A DNA stretch of 64,000 bases from UBA3839 sp902776985 (GTDB taxonomy: Bacteria; Bacteroidota; Bacteroidia; Bacteroidales; Bacteroidaceae): positions 14,377 through 78,376 of the forward strand of contig CACYSD010000008.1 of the NCBI GenBank assembly GCA_902776985.1, in the 5' to 3' direction. The notes below the pieces were generated by a model that saw nothing but the letters and a program-made list of their open reading frames with translations, did not search any database and had not been told where the DNA came from. This document shows, piece by piece, positions 9,423 through 17,668 of this stretch (positions are counted from its first letter, which is position 1; the number at the start of each line of letters is the position of its first letter). A program made the position numbers and the translations under genes.

Positions 9423-9596
9423 TTATGCACCTGGAGCGATAGCACCTGAAGGGCATGCATCAGCACAAGTACCGCAGTCAACACAAGTGTCAGCGTCGAT
9501 GATATACTTGCTGTCACCAGCAGAGATTGCTCCTGCAGGGCATTCGCCTTCGCATGTGCCACACATAACACAATCGTCACTAATTACGTAAGCCAT
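9423..9596 (-). CDS. 2[4Fe-4S] bacterial-type ferredoxin, 57 residues
   Basis: This 57-residue protein has two CxxCxxCxxxCP clusters: Cys9, 12, 15, 19 and Cys38, 41, 44, 48. That is the clostridial-type 2[4Fe-4S] ferredoxin fold at its usual minimal length. It starts MAYVISDDCVMCGTC and ends SGAIAPGA. It carries electrons for low-potential redox enzymes in the cytoplasm, such as pyruvate:ferredoxin oxidoreductase. It has its own promoter (TAACTTTG at 9674-9667 on the minus strand) and a terminator, so it is monocistronic. The all-short length places it below usual open-frame cut-offs, but the cysteine spacing makes the call secure. Confidence 0.95.
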   Translation of the reverse strand: MAYVISDDCVMCGTCEGECPAGAISAGDSKYIIDADTCVDCGTCADACPSGAIAPGA

Positions 9597-9666
9597 AGTC
9601 TTTTTTGTTTTTATACGTGAATAATATTATTTGCTTTCTTATACCTAAAAATAGGTATTGCAAGGG

Positions 9667-9696
9667 CAAAGTTACAACATTTCATTTAATCGCAAA
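9667..9696 (-). promoter_or_regulatory. Promoter of the ferredoxin gene
   Basis: On the minus strand TTTG (9696-9693), 18 bp, then TAACTTTG (9674-9667) give a canonical Bacteroidetes promoter about 70 bp before the ferredoxin ATG. It occupies DNA that would otherwise be the 5' part of an extended porT-like frame, which argues for the later porT start. Confidence 0.7.
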
Positions 9697-9792
9697 CATA
9701 TTTTCTTAAAAAAATGCAAAGAAGGTTGGTTTTTTGTATGGAAAGCAATAAAAAAGCACTGGTTACGTTTTATTTACAAAAGGAAATGGTTA

Positions 9793-10569
9793 ATGTCAAC
9801 TAAGACTTTATTTATAAACACGGTGATATTCAATCGTGCCGGACTGACTGTCTGGCATCGTTTTTTGTGTGTTTGTATGTTAGTTGCATTGCAGTCTGTC
9901 TTTGTCCCTGACGTGTCTATGGCTCAGAAACGTAAGGTTCAGTACCGTCCATACATTGATCAGCGACGTCTCCACTATGGATTTCTTGCTGGTGTGCACT
10001 TGCAGGATTTGGAGTTCCAGAACAATGGACTTCGTGATGAGGAAGGAAATGAATGGTATGCTGAGACCCCTAACTATGAACCTGGATTCAGCGTTGGTGT
10101 GCTCGGAGAATTGCGTCTTACCAACAATCTGGCATTAAGGGCTGTTCCAACTATGCACTTTGGAACAAAGAATGTCACTTTCCGCAATAACCTAAACAAC
10201 GAGCGTGTGTACCAGACTATAAAATCAACTTATATCAGCGTGCCTATAGACTTGAAGTTCAGTGCAGAGCGTTTCAACAACTATCGGCCATATATGGTTG
10301 CAGGTGTAAATCCTATGTATGACCTTACTGTGAAGAAAGGCAAAAATCTGTTGCTAAAGAACTTCGACTGTTATTTGGAAGTAGGATTCGGTTGTGACTT
10401 CTACCTGCCTTTCTTTAAGTTTATCCCTGAAATCAAATTTGCCTACGGACTGAGTAATGTGATTGATAAGACACGTCACGACTTGACTAATCCTCAGCAG
10501 CTTATCTACACCCATTCCATAGATAAGGGCACCTCAAAGATGATTATCCTCAGTTTGTATTTTGAATAG
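9793..10569 (+). CDS. porT: PorT-family outer membrane beta-barrel protein
   Basis: From the ATG at 9793 the protein has 258 residues. The frame is open from 9658, but the extra 45 codons overlap the ferredoxin promoter and encode a basic, unlikely leader. A signal-like hydrophobic segment ends VSMAQKRKVQ. The mature part alternates hydrophobic and polar residues in strands ending in aromatic residues, as in eight-stranded barrels. Its organisation resembles PorT, an outer-membrane component needed for type IX secretion in Porphyromonas. That would fit the type IX-like tails on secreted proteins elsewhere in this window. A generic porin-like barrel is the main alternative. Confidence 0.7.
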   Translation: MSTKTLFINTVIFNRAGLTVWHRFLCVCMLVALQSVFVPDVSMAQKRKVQYRPYIDQRRLHYGFLAGVHLQDLEFQNNGLRDEEGNEWYAETPNYEPGFSVGVLGELRLTNNLALRAVPTMHFGTKNVTFRNNLNNERVYQTIKSTYISVPIDLKFSAERFNNYRPYMVAGVNPMYDLTVKKGKNLLLKNFDCYLEVGFGCDFYLPFFKFIPEIKFAYGLSNVIDKTRHDLTNPQQLIYTHSIDKGTSKMIILSLYFE

Positions 10570-10742
10570 TAGACCCCCCCTAACTCCCCCTCATCGCTTA
10601 GCGCTTCGGGCAACGCTCCGAAGAACGGGGAGGACATTAACCATCCGGATGGCTTAATCCTTCACCTGGGGAGGTAACTGTGCGGATAGTCGCTCAAGCA
10701 GTTGGTGAAGCGCAGCGGAAGGTGGAAAAGAGGGGGCTTTAA
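10570..10742. repeat. GC-rich MITE-like repeat after porT
   Basis: Directly after the porT-like stop codon comes TAGACCCCCCCTAACTCCCC. About 170 bp later GGTGGAAAAGAGGGGGCTTT ends the block. The ends are imperfect inverted repeats of each other. Inside are a C-run/G-run palindrome, the palindrome CCATCCGGATGG, and a hairpin (GCGCTTCGGGCAACGCTCCGAAG). The ends resemble the terminal repeats of the two DUF559 units at 21.5 and 29.9 kb, but no gene is present. Together with the next repeat it fills the space to the GT2 gene. Confidence 0.65.
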
Positions 10743-10788
10743 TGTTTTTGTTTCTTCCAAAATACAGGTTCATGAAGTTGTTCGGAAA

Positions 10789-10821
10789 GATTCTTCATTC
10801 TTCATTCTTCATTCTTCATTT
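10789..10821 (-). repeat. 33-bp TTCATTC repeat, solo copy
   Basis: The reverse complement begins AAATGAAGAATGAAGAATG and ends GAAGAATC, almost the same as the 34-bp terminal repeat of the pta-ackA unit. It lies immediately upstream of TATCTTTG (10827-10834), the predicted promoter box of the GT2 gene, so the repeat occupies the position of the upstream promoter element. Confidence 0.75.
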
Positions 10822-10864
10822 TTTTGTATCTTTGCACATTGTTAACAAGTAATAATGTTGTAAA

Positions 10865-11896
10865 GTGAAATACTCCGTCATTATACCAGTATATAATCGT
10901 CCCGAAGAGGCTGACGAACTGCTTGCCAGTCTTGCAAAGCAAACTTGCAAAGACTTTGAGGTGATTGTAGTTGAAGATGGTTCGGAACGAACATGCAAGG
11001 ACGTAGTTGATGGCTATGCCGACAGGCTTGATGTGCATTATTTTGTTAAGAAGAACGGAGGACCTGGACCTGCGCGCAACTACGGTGTGGAGCGAAGTTG
11101 TGGTGAGTATGTGCTTATCCTCGATAGCGACTGCGTGTTGCCGGAGAACTATATAGAGAACGTGGAGCAGGAGCTTACGCTTAACCCTTGTGACGCATTT
11201 GGAGGACCTGACCGTGCTCATGATTCATTCACTCCCGTACAGAAGGCCATCAGCTATAGCATGACATCGTTCTTCACTACAGGAGGTATCAGAGGCGGAA
11301 AGCAGAAACTCGACAAATTCTATCCGCGTTCGTTCAACATGGGTGTTCGTCGTGATGTGTATCAGAAATTAGGAGGCTTCGCTAAGATGAGGTTCGGAGA
11401 AGACATCGATTTCAGCTACCGCATAGTTGAGTCTGGTCACACCACACGTCTGTTCCCTACTGCATGGGTATGGCACAAACGCAGAACAGATTTCGATAAG
11501 TTTTTCCGCCAGGTATTCAATTCCGGTATTGCCCGCATCAATCTCTCGAAGCGTCACCCTGGCACACTGAAACTAGTACATCTCCTGCCAATGGTGTTCA
11601 CCGTAGGAGTCATCGCACTTATCTGTGCAGCACTTGTACTTCGGCTCTCTACCTTTGCAACTGCACCTACGTCGCTCTTGTGGGTATATCCGTTACTACC
11701 TATAATATTATATATAGTATTTGTATTCATAGATGCATCTATACACAACCGTTCTCTGGTGATAGGGATGCTGAGCGTAGAAGCTGCATTTGTACAACTC
11801 TTCGGCTATGGCACCGGATTCCTTTGGAGCTGGTGGCAGCGATGCGTGAGAGGAAAAGGCGAGTTTAGTGCGTACGAAAAGAACTTTTATGAATAA
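10865..11896 (+). CDS. Family 2 glycosyltransferase with C-terminal membrane segments
   Basis: The 343-residue protein starts at GTG (10865), because the nearby ATG is followed at once by a stop and the GT2 core MKYSVIIPVYNRPEE must be complete. VEDGS at 36-40 and the DSD motif at 87-89 are typical of GT-A fold GT2 enzymes. A GEDIDFSYR-like acceptor motif appears near 180. Residues about 240-325 form three hydrophobic segments, so the enzyme sits in the inner membrane with a cytoplasmic catalytic domain. It probably transfers a sugar to a lipid-linked or surface glycan. A TATCTTTG promoter box lies at 10827-10834, next to a dispersed repeat. Confidence 0.88.
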   Translation: MKYSVIIPVYNRPEEADELLASLAKQTCKDFEVIVVEDGSERTCKDVVDGYADRLDVHYFVKKNGGPGPARNYGVERSCGEYVLILDSDCVLPENYIENVEQELTLNPCDAFGGPDRAHDSFTPVQKAISYSMTSFFTTGGIRGGKQKLDKFYPRSFNMGVRRDVYQKLGGFAKMRFGEDIDFSYRIVESGHTTRLFPTAWVWHKRRTDFDKFFRQVFNSGIARINLSKRHPGTLKLVHLLPMVFTVGVIALICAALVLRLSTFATAPTSLLWVYPLLPIILYIVFVFIDASIHNRSLVIGMLSVEAAFVQLFGYGTGFLWSWWQRCVRGKGEFSAYEKNFYE

Positions 11897-11935
11897 AAGC
11901 CTCCTCCTGCCACTCCGAAAGAGGGGAATTAAAAT
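11897..11935. repeat. Degenerate GC-rich repeat after the GT2 gene
   Basis: Just after the GT2 stop, AGCCTCCTCCTGCCACTCCG and AAAGAGGGG resemble a decayed end of the GC-rich repeat family. It is short and weakly conserved. Confidence 0.35.
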
Positions 11936-11971
11936 GATAACGATAATAATAAGAGTTCAAAGGTTCAAGAT

Positions 11972-12664
11972 ATGAGGGAATCATTATCGATTAAGGATTT
12001 GTCGCCAGAGGATCGTCCCCGCGAACGATTGTATGCTCATGGTGAGAAGGCACTGAGTACGGCAGAGCTTCTGGCAATCATCATAGGTAGCGGCAATACC
12101 AATCAGTCAGCCGTCGAACTTATGCAGACAGTGTTGCATGACTGTGAGGACAAACTACTACTACTCAGCAGACTTACCATTGAAGACCTTATGAAATACA
12201 AGGGAATTGGTCAGGCTAAGGCTATTACCTTGAAGGCAACGATGGAACTTGGGCGTCGTCGTGCAGCTGAAGATGCCATTCGCGACCTTACAAGCCTTTC
12301 AAATTCGGCAGATATATTCAAATATATGCAACCTCTGATGCGCGACCTTAACCATGAGGAGTGCTATGCCTTGTTACTGAATAATAATTTCAAACTGATA
12401 AAACGTGTAAAAATCAGTCAGGGCGGATTGACCGAGACTGCGGTTGACGTGCGGCTCATAATGAAACATGCATTGTCGGCTGAAGCCACAGCGCTGGTAC
12501 TCGTACACAATCACCCCTCTGGCAACTGTCGCCCGAGCCGCATGGATAAAGACCTCACTCAGCGTACTCGCCAGGCCTGTGATTTATTGCGCCTTCACTT
12601 TGTCGACCACGTAATCATTGGCGATTCCGACTATTACAGTTTTGCGGAAGACGAGAAAATATAG
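11972..12664 (+). CDS. radC: RadC-family JAB domain protein
   Basis: The 230-residue protein has the RadC layout. The N-terminal helix-hairpin-helix region (about 74-89, MKYKGIGQAKAITLKA) is followed by a JAB/MPN metalloprotease-like domain. The JAMM motif is complete: H179-x-H181 in VLVHNHPSG and Asp192, with the upstream conserved Glu in the 150s (GGLTETAVD). The family was once called a DNA repair protein, but its true function is unsettled. It starts SLSIKDLSPEDRPRERL, the normal start of the family. A GC-rich repeat follows its stop codon. Confidence 0.92.
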   Translation: MRESLSIKDLSPEDRPRERLYAHGEKALSTAELLAIIIGSGNTNQSAVELMQTVLHDCEDKLLLLSRLTIEDLMKYKGIGQAKAITLKATMELGRRRAAEDAIRDLTSLSNSADIFKYMQPLMRDLNHEECYALLLNNNFKLIKRVKISQGGLTETAVDVRLIMKHALSAEATALVLVHNHPSGNCRPSRMDKDLTQRTRQACDLLRLHFVDHVIIGDSDYYSFAEDEKI

Positions 12665-12735
12665 AAGACACCCCTTACCCATCCCTTATCGTTCGGCTTG
12701 CTGACGCTTGCTTGCAAGAACGGAGGGGAGTGATT
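12662..12735. repeat. GC-rich dispersed repeat after radC
   Basis: ACACCCCTTACCCATCCCTT begins the block next to the radC stop and AACGGAGGGGAGTG ends it, with a hairpin between them (GCTTGCTGACGCTTGCTTGC). The ends are imperfect inverted repeats. It looks like another gene-less member of the GC-rich family. Confidence 0.5.
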
Positions 12736-12790
12736 ACTCGCCATCAGTATTGTTAATCATTCATCAGCTAATCCCTAACAATTCAATAAT

Positions 12791-13723
12791 ATGGTATTTG
12801 ACTCCAACCGTTATAAGTATGAATTTAAAGATATCCCATCTGATTTTTCTCAATTGGGACTAGGTAATTTCGTTGAAGCATACGATGACCAGAAAGATCG
12901 CAATTCTTATGAACTGATCATGAGAATAATTTTGTTGTCATCTATTTTGGCAGTAACAGTTTTTTGTTTTTTTATCTCTTACCATTTAAGCATCATATTT
13001 GCAGGATGCTTGTTGTTGCTATTATTCAAAACAGTAACAAATACTAATAGTCATCGATTCTACGAACGTTTTTATATTTTTGAGCAGGGTGTTGTTCGAG
13101 AAAAAGTAAAGAAAAAATCTAGAAAACGGATTTCTTACGACATCATTCATTTTGAAGATGTGGCTTCTATTATTAGTTACAAAGAAAGGAAATATAAAGG
13201 TAATAATGGTAATAGTAGATACTCATTCCATAAAGAATATGTATCCTCTAGTAGAAAACTTACCATTAAAGATCAAAAAGGAAATATCCTTTTGGATTAT
13301 AAAGGGAACTATGAGAACGAAGGCGATAAGGGAGAAATGTTTTCTTGCGTTTGGTTTGTAGTTAAAGCTATCGAGCGGCAATGGCGGAAAAGATGCTTGC
13401 CTGCTCTTTGGCAGGAATTACAGAATACATCACAAATATTATTCCCTATAGGCTCCCATTCTATAAAATTATCAAATGATGGAATTGTTTATGACCAAAA
13501 ACAGTTTATTCAACGCGAAAATTTAATTATTGAGTGGCTTGACAAAGCACAAGACGAAAAAATATCAATACGCGATAAGAATATAAAACGTACCGGATTG
13601 CAAAAAATAATGAATCAAGATGAAATTATTATTAATGTCAATGCAATTCCCAATGGTTGTCTGTTAGCTCCTTTGCTTCAGCAATTATACGGAGTGGAAC
13701 TTGAAACTGAAATTAAAAACTAA
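12791..13723 (+). CDS. Membrane protein of unknown function, AT-rich
   Basis: The 310-residue protein has a soluble N-terminus, two adjacent hydrophobic segments at about 43-85 (IILLSSILAVTVFCFFISYH and LSIIFAGCLLLLLF), and a long cytoplasmic remainder. The part after the membrane hairpin (RFYERFYIFEQGVVRE) resembles the start of a PH-like domain found in membrane-anchored proteins of unknown role, but I cannot name the family with confidence. Its base composition is clearly more AT-rich than the neighbours and it has many AAA, AAT and ATA codons, which suggests recent acquisition. It ends just before the MIP18-like gene. Confidence 0.75.
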   Translation: MVFDSNRYKYEFKDIPSDFSQLGLGNFVEAYDDQKDRNSYELIMRIILLSSILAVTVFCFFISYHLSIIFAGCLLLLLFKTVTNTNSHRFYERFYIFEQGVVREKVKKKSRKRISYDIIHFEDVASIISYKERKYKGNNGNSRYSFHKEYVSSSRKLTIKDQKGNILLDYKGNYENEGDKGEMFSCVWFVVKAIERQWRKRCLPALWQELQNTSQILFPIGSHSIKLSNDGIVYDQKQFIQRENLIIEWLDKAQDEKISIRDKNIKRTGLQKIMNQDEIIINVNAIPNGCLLAPLLQQLYGVELETEIKN

Positions 13724-13745
13724 ATATGTAAATCAGTATTACAAA

Positions 13746-14090
13746 ATGGCATTATCTCAATACGAAATAGAAGCAAAGACGGTTGAAATGCTCAAGACAG
13801 TGTTCGACCCTGAAATACCAGTTAATATCTATGACCTTGGATTGATTTATAGGATAGAGGTCACAGAGAATCCAGAGGCAAAAGATGAGAACAGCAAGTA
13901 TGACCTTGCTGTGGATATGACACTCACTGCTCCCAATTGCCCTGCTGCTGACTTCATCATGGAAGATATTCAGCAGAAACTTGATACGATTGCAGGTGTG
14001 AATACAGCAACCGTAAATCTTGTCTTTGAACCGGAATGGACAAAAGACATGATGAGCGAAGAAGCAAAACTTGACCTCGGTTTTATGTAA
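13746..14090 (+). CDS. MIP18/DUF59-family protein, SufT-like Fe-S assembly factor
   Basis: The start at 13746 (MALSQYEIEAKTVEMLKTVF) is chosen over an upstream TTG that would add a basic leader overlapping the previous gene. The 114-residue product has the DUF59 core: DPEIPVNIYDLGLIY near the N-terminus, then LAVDMTLTAPNCPAAD with the conserved Cys that is typical of this family. Proteins of this kind help mature iron-sulfur proteins in the cytoplasm. It lies 22 bp after an AT-rich membrane protein gene and converges with the GH43 gene across a gap of 3 bp. Confidence 0.88.
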   Translation: MALSQYEIEAKTVEMLKTVFDPEIPVNIYDLGLIYRIEVTENPEAKDENSKYDLAVDMTLTAPNCPAADFIMEDIQQKLDTIAGVNTATVNLVFEPEWTKDMMSEEAKLDLGFM

Positions 14091-14093
14091 TTC

Positions 14094-16193
14094 CTACTTC
14101 ATTTCTTCCCAACGCAGAACAGAGCCATTTTTGCGGTTTGGATCCGAACCTGCAAAGTCCATAGAGTATGGGCTGCCTGTTGTAGGACTCTTACCGAGAT
14201 AGCGGTGGTTCTTCAATGAGAAAAGCATGAAGTCGTGGTCGAGGTAGTCCTGCCACAGGAATATCTCAGCGTCTTCCTCTTTATTTGTGAATCGTACATC
14301 TCCAGGAAGACCGTCTCCGTAAACCTTTATGTAACGTCCGTCGAGACACTTGATTGACACAGTTCCTTGTCCGCGGTCAATGAGCTGGAACTGTGTGCGT
14401 GGACTCATGTCATCGCTGCGAGTGTCGTAGAGAACACCATGAGGATCACAATTAGCTGGACGTCCATTTGCTTTGTTGATTATGCGGAATGTCTTGCCGA
14501 ATGGGATGTTGCCGCTGCGATCTGCCATCGGCTCATCAACAGTGAAGTTGTCAAATTCTGCATAGCCTCCGTTCTTTCCTTTTACGTTGAACGCGAAGAG
14601 GGCGTGACGTGAACCTTGGAAGGTTGTCAGCTGATAGCTCAGCGGCATCATACGGCCGATGGTTTCGAACTCCTTGCCATCAGTGCTGTAAGCATACTGA
14701 GCCTGATTGTCATCATACTCACCGATGCTACGCAACCAGATTTTTCCGTTGGTTAACCCGACGGGCACAATGATAGTGTCGTTGGTTAGTTGCTCAAAGC
14801 AGCGTAGGGTGATATTGTTACCATTTTTGACAACACCAACCCATGAACAAGGGATGTTGATATTGCCTAACCCTGCCACATCACCGTCTTTCAGCCCTTT
14901 TACGCTTAGCTCCACTGTTGTGATGGACTTTGGACCAATTACTCTTTGGGTAAGACTGTTTCTTGCCCACATTAACTGTTCGGCAGGCATGGAGTTAAGA
15001 CGAAGCTTGCCACCACGCAGACTCCACATTTTCTCTTCTGGATTGTGATTCCACTGCCAGATGCGTCTGAGTTTCTTACCGTCGAAGTTGTCGCTGCGCT
15101 GGTAAGGAGCGCGCAATGGCTGTGGCTTTTCATCAACGCCATAGGTGCCCAACTTTGTGCCTGGCTTAAACCAAGTGCGTGGTGCACGACCTAAGTTGCC
15201 TTGCAATCCAATCATTGGCCATCCGTCCACCCATGTGATGGGCATAAGACAAACGGTGCGACCGATGGAGTGGAAGTCCTGCATGAGCAATGCCCACCAC
15301 GAGCCGTCTTTATACTGAACAATACCGCCCTGATGTGCGTTAGTGCAAGCAGTTGCATCCTTATCCAGCGGACCAATCTTGAAGTCCGAACCGTCTGGCA
15401 GAATCCTTCCTTTGAACTGAGTCAGCGGTGCTGCATGGTAGCCGTAGGTTTCGTCTGCGGTGATGACACGTGTCTCGTAAGGTCCCCAAATGCTCTTTGA
15501 ACGGGAACAGAGAGTGCGTCCGTTTGGTTTATAGTCTGTAGAGATGAGATAGTACATCCCATTGATTTTGTACATGTGATGCCCTTCACCCACACCGTTG
15601 CCTTCAGGAATTATGACGCGGTCAGTACCTTCCACCGGTCCGCTCATGTCGGGCTTCAGCTCTGTGCAATGCACTTCGCCGTATTTGTGAATGGCATAGA
15701 TTTTTCCGTCATCGTCGAAGAGAACTCCGAGGTCATAGATGTCGCCCTTCATGTTGTGGTGCTCCCATGGTCCCCTGATGTCTTTGGCTGTGTAGCACTG
15801 AAGTCCCTTGCCGTTGATGTTGGAGAATACATAGAACTGTCCGTTGGCGTAACGGATACATGGTGCCCAGATTCCTTGCCCGTAGATTTCCTTGTGGTTC
15901 TTCAGCGAGAACGCATCATCGTCGAAATCAAAACGGTCGAAGCAGTAGCTGATATTCTCCCAGTTCACGAGGTCTTTGGAATGAAGAATCACCAGTCCTG
16001 GTACGGCATGCATGGTAGTTCCTGCAAGATAGTAGTCGTCTCCCACACGAAGAATGTCTGGGTCGGAAAACTCATCATAGAACAGTGGGTTTGTGAATGT
16101 CCCGTTGCCGTTGTCAGCAGTCCATGAGTTGTTTTGAGCTTGAACTCCAAGGAAACTGGTCATTGCCAGCAGGCAGAATAGAATCGTTTTCAT
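14094..16193 (-). CDS. GH43 family glycoside hydrolase with C-terminal beta-trefoil-like domain
   Basis: The 699-residue protein has a signal peptide (1-19, ending GVQAQ). The five-bladed propeller covers about 33-340, with the three expected acidic residues: Asp44 in FSDPDI, Asp154 in IYDLGVLF and Glu203 in GVGEGHH. A beta-sandwich domain (about 365-560) is of the type that often follows GH43. The last 130 residues (FRIINKANGRPANC onward) look like a fascin or ricin-type trefoil, a likely carbohydrate-binding module. Family members are exo-acting xylosidases or arabinofuranosidases. With GH51 and PL11 genes in the same window, arabinose side chains of pectin are a plausible target. Confidence 0.88.
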   Translation of the reverse strand: MKTILFCLLAMTSFLGVQAQNNSWTADNGNGTFTNPLFYDEFSDPDILRVGDDYYLAGTTMHAVPGLVILHSKDLVNWENISYCFDRFDFDDDAFSLKNHKEIYGQGIWAPCIRYANGQFYVFSNINGKGLQCYTAKDIRGPWEHHNMKGDIYDLGVLFDDDGKIYAIHKYGEVHCTELKPDMSGPVEGTDRVIIPEGNGVGEGHHMYKINGMYYLISTDYKPNGRTLCSRSKSIWGPYETRVITADETYGYHAAPLTQFKGRILPDGSDFKIGPLDKDATACTNAHQGGIVQYKDGSWWALLMQDFHSIGRTVCLMPITWVDGWPMIGLQGNLGRAPRTWFKPGTKLGTYGVDEKPQPLRAPYQRSDNFDGKKLRRIWQWNHNPEEKMWSLRGGKLRLNSMPAEQLMWARNSLTQRVIGPKSITTVELSVKGLKDGDVAGLGNINIPCSWVGVVKNGNNITLRCFEQLTNDTIIVPVGLTNGKIWLRSIGEYDDNQAQYAYSTDGKEFETIGRMMPLSYQLTTFQGSRHALFAFNVKGKNGGYAEFDNFTVDEPMADRSGNIPFGKTFRIINKANGRPANCDPHGVLYDTRSDDMSPRTQFQLIDRGQGTVSIKCLDGRYIKVYGDGLPGDVRFTNKEEDAEIFLWQDYLDHDFMLFSLKNHRYLGKSPTTGSPYSMDFAGSDPNRKNGSVLRWEEMK

Positions 16194-16257
16194 TATATTC
16201 GGTTGTTATTTTGTTATATCGTTATATCGTTATTACGTTATCCTGTTATTTCGGTAT

Positions 16258-16434
16258 ATCGGTACTATCACTCTACAGTTACATCACTTCGTTCTGTGAT
16301 TCTTGCGTTCGCAAGCGTGCTCTTTTGAGTGCCTATTTTAGCGGTATCGCAACGATAAATTGTCACGACTCAGCATAGCTTGAACAAGTTCAGTTCTGCC
16401 TTCGCTGCTCCAATAATTCACTCTTCACACTTTA
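16258..16434 (-). repeat. Dispersed repeat family 3, copy A
   Basis: The gap between queA and GH43 holds a block that is nearly the reverse complement of 63741-63860. Shared words on this strand include GGTACTATCACT, CATCACTTCGTTCTGTG, GTCACGACTCAGCATAGCTT and CTGCCTTCGCTGCTCCAATA. Copy A has about 65 extra bases in the middle (16302-16366), including the hairpin CTTGCGTTCGCAAG. On its left are short tandem GTTATATC words (16210-16258). No gene is visible in the gap. Confidence 0.75.
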
Positions 16435-16438
16435 CTCT

Positions 16439-17668
16439 TTACGGCATTAGCAGTGATGAGTCGCCATAACTGAGGAAGCGGAAGTCGTGAGCAAGGGCGA
16501 AGTCATAGATCTTGTGCCAGTCGCCATGCACGAAAGCGGAAACCAACAGCAGCAGTGTGCTTTGCGGCTGATGGAAATTAGTCACCATCCGCTTTACAAT
16601 CTTATATTCGTACCCTGGTGCAATAATAATCTGTGTAGATGTGTGTAATGCCGGCAGATGGTTGCTGTCAAGATAATCGAGGATGGCTTGCATGGCTTCT
16701 ACTGGTGTAGCTGTAGGGTTTGTTTCGTAGGGCATCCATTGATCCACAGCAAGTTCGTTTTCGCTTAAGTGTGGATTTTGGAGCAGTTTTACACCTATAT
16801 AATAAAGGCTCTCCAGTGTACGTACTGAAGTTGTACCTACAGCGATAGCCTCTCCTCCATGCGCCAACAGTTTTTCTATTGTCTGACGTTTGACGACGAT
16901 GTATTCCGAATGCATCTCATGGTCGGCAATTTCCTCGCTTTTTACTGGTTTGAACGTACCTGCTCCTACATGCAGAGTCAGTTCTTCACAGTCTATTCCG
17001 GCATCGTCCAATGCTTTCAATACACGTTCGGTGAAGTGCAGGCCTGCTGTTGGTGCAGCCACACTGCCTTTTACCTTAGAATAGACAGTCTGGTATGTTT
17101 TTAGGTCGCTTTCCTGAGTCTCGCGGTTCAGATAGGGTGGAATAGGGAGTTCACCGACAGCTTCAAGAACTTCGGAGAAGGCCACCTTGTCATCATTCCA
17201 TGAGAAACGAACTAGGTGGTTGGTTCCTGTAGCATTGGGTGATTCGTATGGAAGACGCTCTGCTGTAAGGATTACAGTCTCGCCTTTAATATTCAGTTCT
17301 TTAGTGAGAATACCGCTTTTCCAGCGTTTCAGATTTCCAATCATGCAGAGCCACTCCACGCTGCCTGTCTGTGCGAAGTTCTGCTGGTATTCTATCGGTG
17401 CGAATGGCTCCATACAGAATACCTCAATTTGTGCGCCTGTCTCTTTCTGGAAATGCAGACGGGCGCGGATTACACGGGTGTTGTTGAATACCATCAGAGC
17501 ACCCTTCGGCAGGTATTTGGGAAGATTGGTGAATTTGTCTTCCGACACTTCACCGTGATTGTAAACGAGGAGTTTGCTGCTGTCGCGTTCGGCGAGAGGA
17601 AATTTCGCAATCCTTTCGTCGGGCAACTCATAGTTGTAATCTGCTATTCTTATGTGTTTTGGATTCAT
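16439..17668 (-). CDS. queA: S-adenosylmethionine:tRNA ribosyltransferase-isomerase
   Basis: The 409-residue protein matches QueA along its length. It starts with ADYNYELPDERIAKFPLAER and has VFNNTRVIRARL near residue 60. KGSVAAPTAGLHFTERVL follows in the middle, then LHVGAGTFKPVK, and it ends with a FLSYGDSSLLM-type motif. QueA makes the epoxyqueuosine precursor of queuosine at the wobble position of certain tRNAs. It is transcribed with birA, whose stop codon overlaps the queA start by 4 bp. The 3' end lies 5 bp from repeat family 3. No oddities are visible. Confidence 0.96.
   Translation of the reverse strand: MNPKHIRIADYNYELPDERIAKFPLAERDSSKLLVYNHGEVSEDKFTNLPKYLPKGALMVFNNTRVIRARLHFQKETGAQIEVFCMEPFAPIEYQQNFAQTGSVEWLCMIGNLKRWKSGILTKELNIKGETVILTAERLPYESPNATGTNHLVRFSWNDDKVAFSEVLEAVGELPIPPYLNRETQESDLKTYQTVYSKVKGSVAAPTAGLHFTERVLKALDDAGIDCEELTLHVGAGTFKPVKSEEIADHEMHSEYIVVKRQTIEKLLAHGGEAIAVGTTSVRTLESLYYIGVKLLQNPHLSENELAVDQWMPYETNPTATPVEAMQAILDYLDSNHLPALHTSTQIIIAPGYEYKIVKRMVTNFHQPQSTLLLLVSAFVHGDWHKIYDFALAHDFRFLSYGDSSLLMP

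Noticed and set aside
9658..9792. Upstream extension of the porT-like gene
   Set aside because: It overlaps the divergent ferredoxin promoter and would place 45 basic residues before the signal segment.
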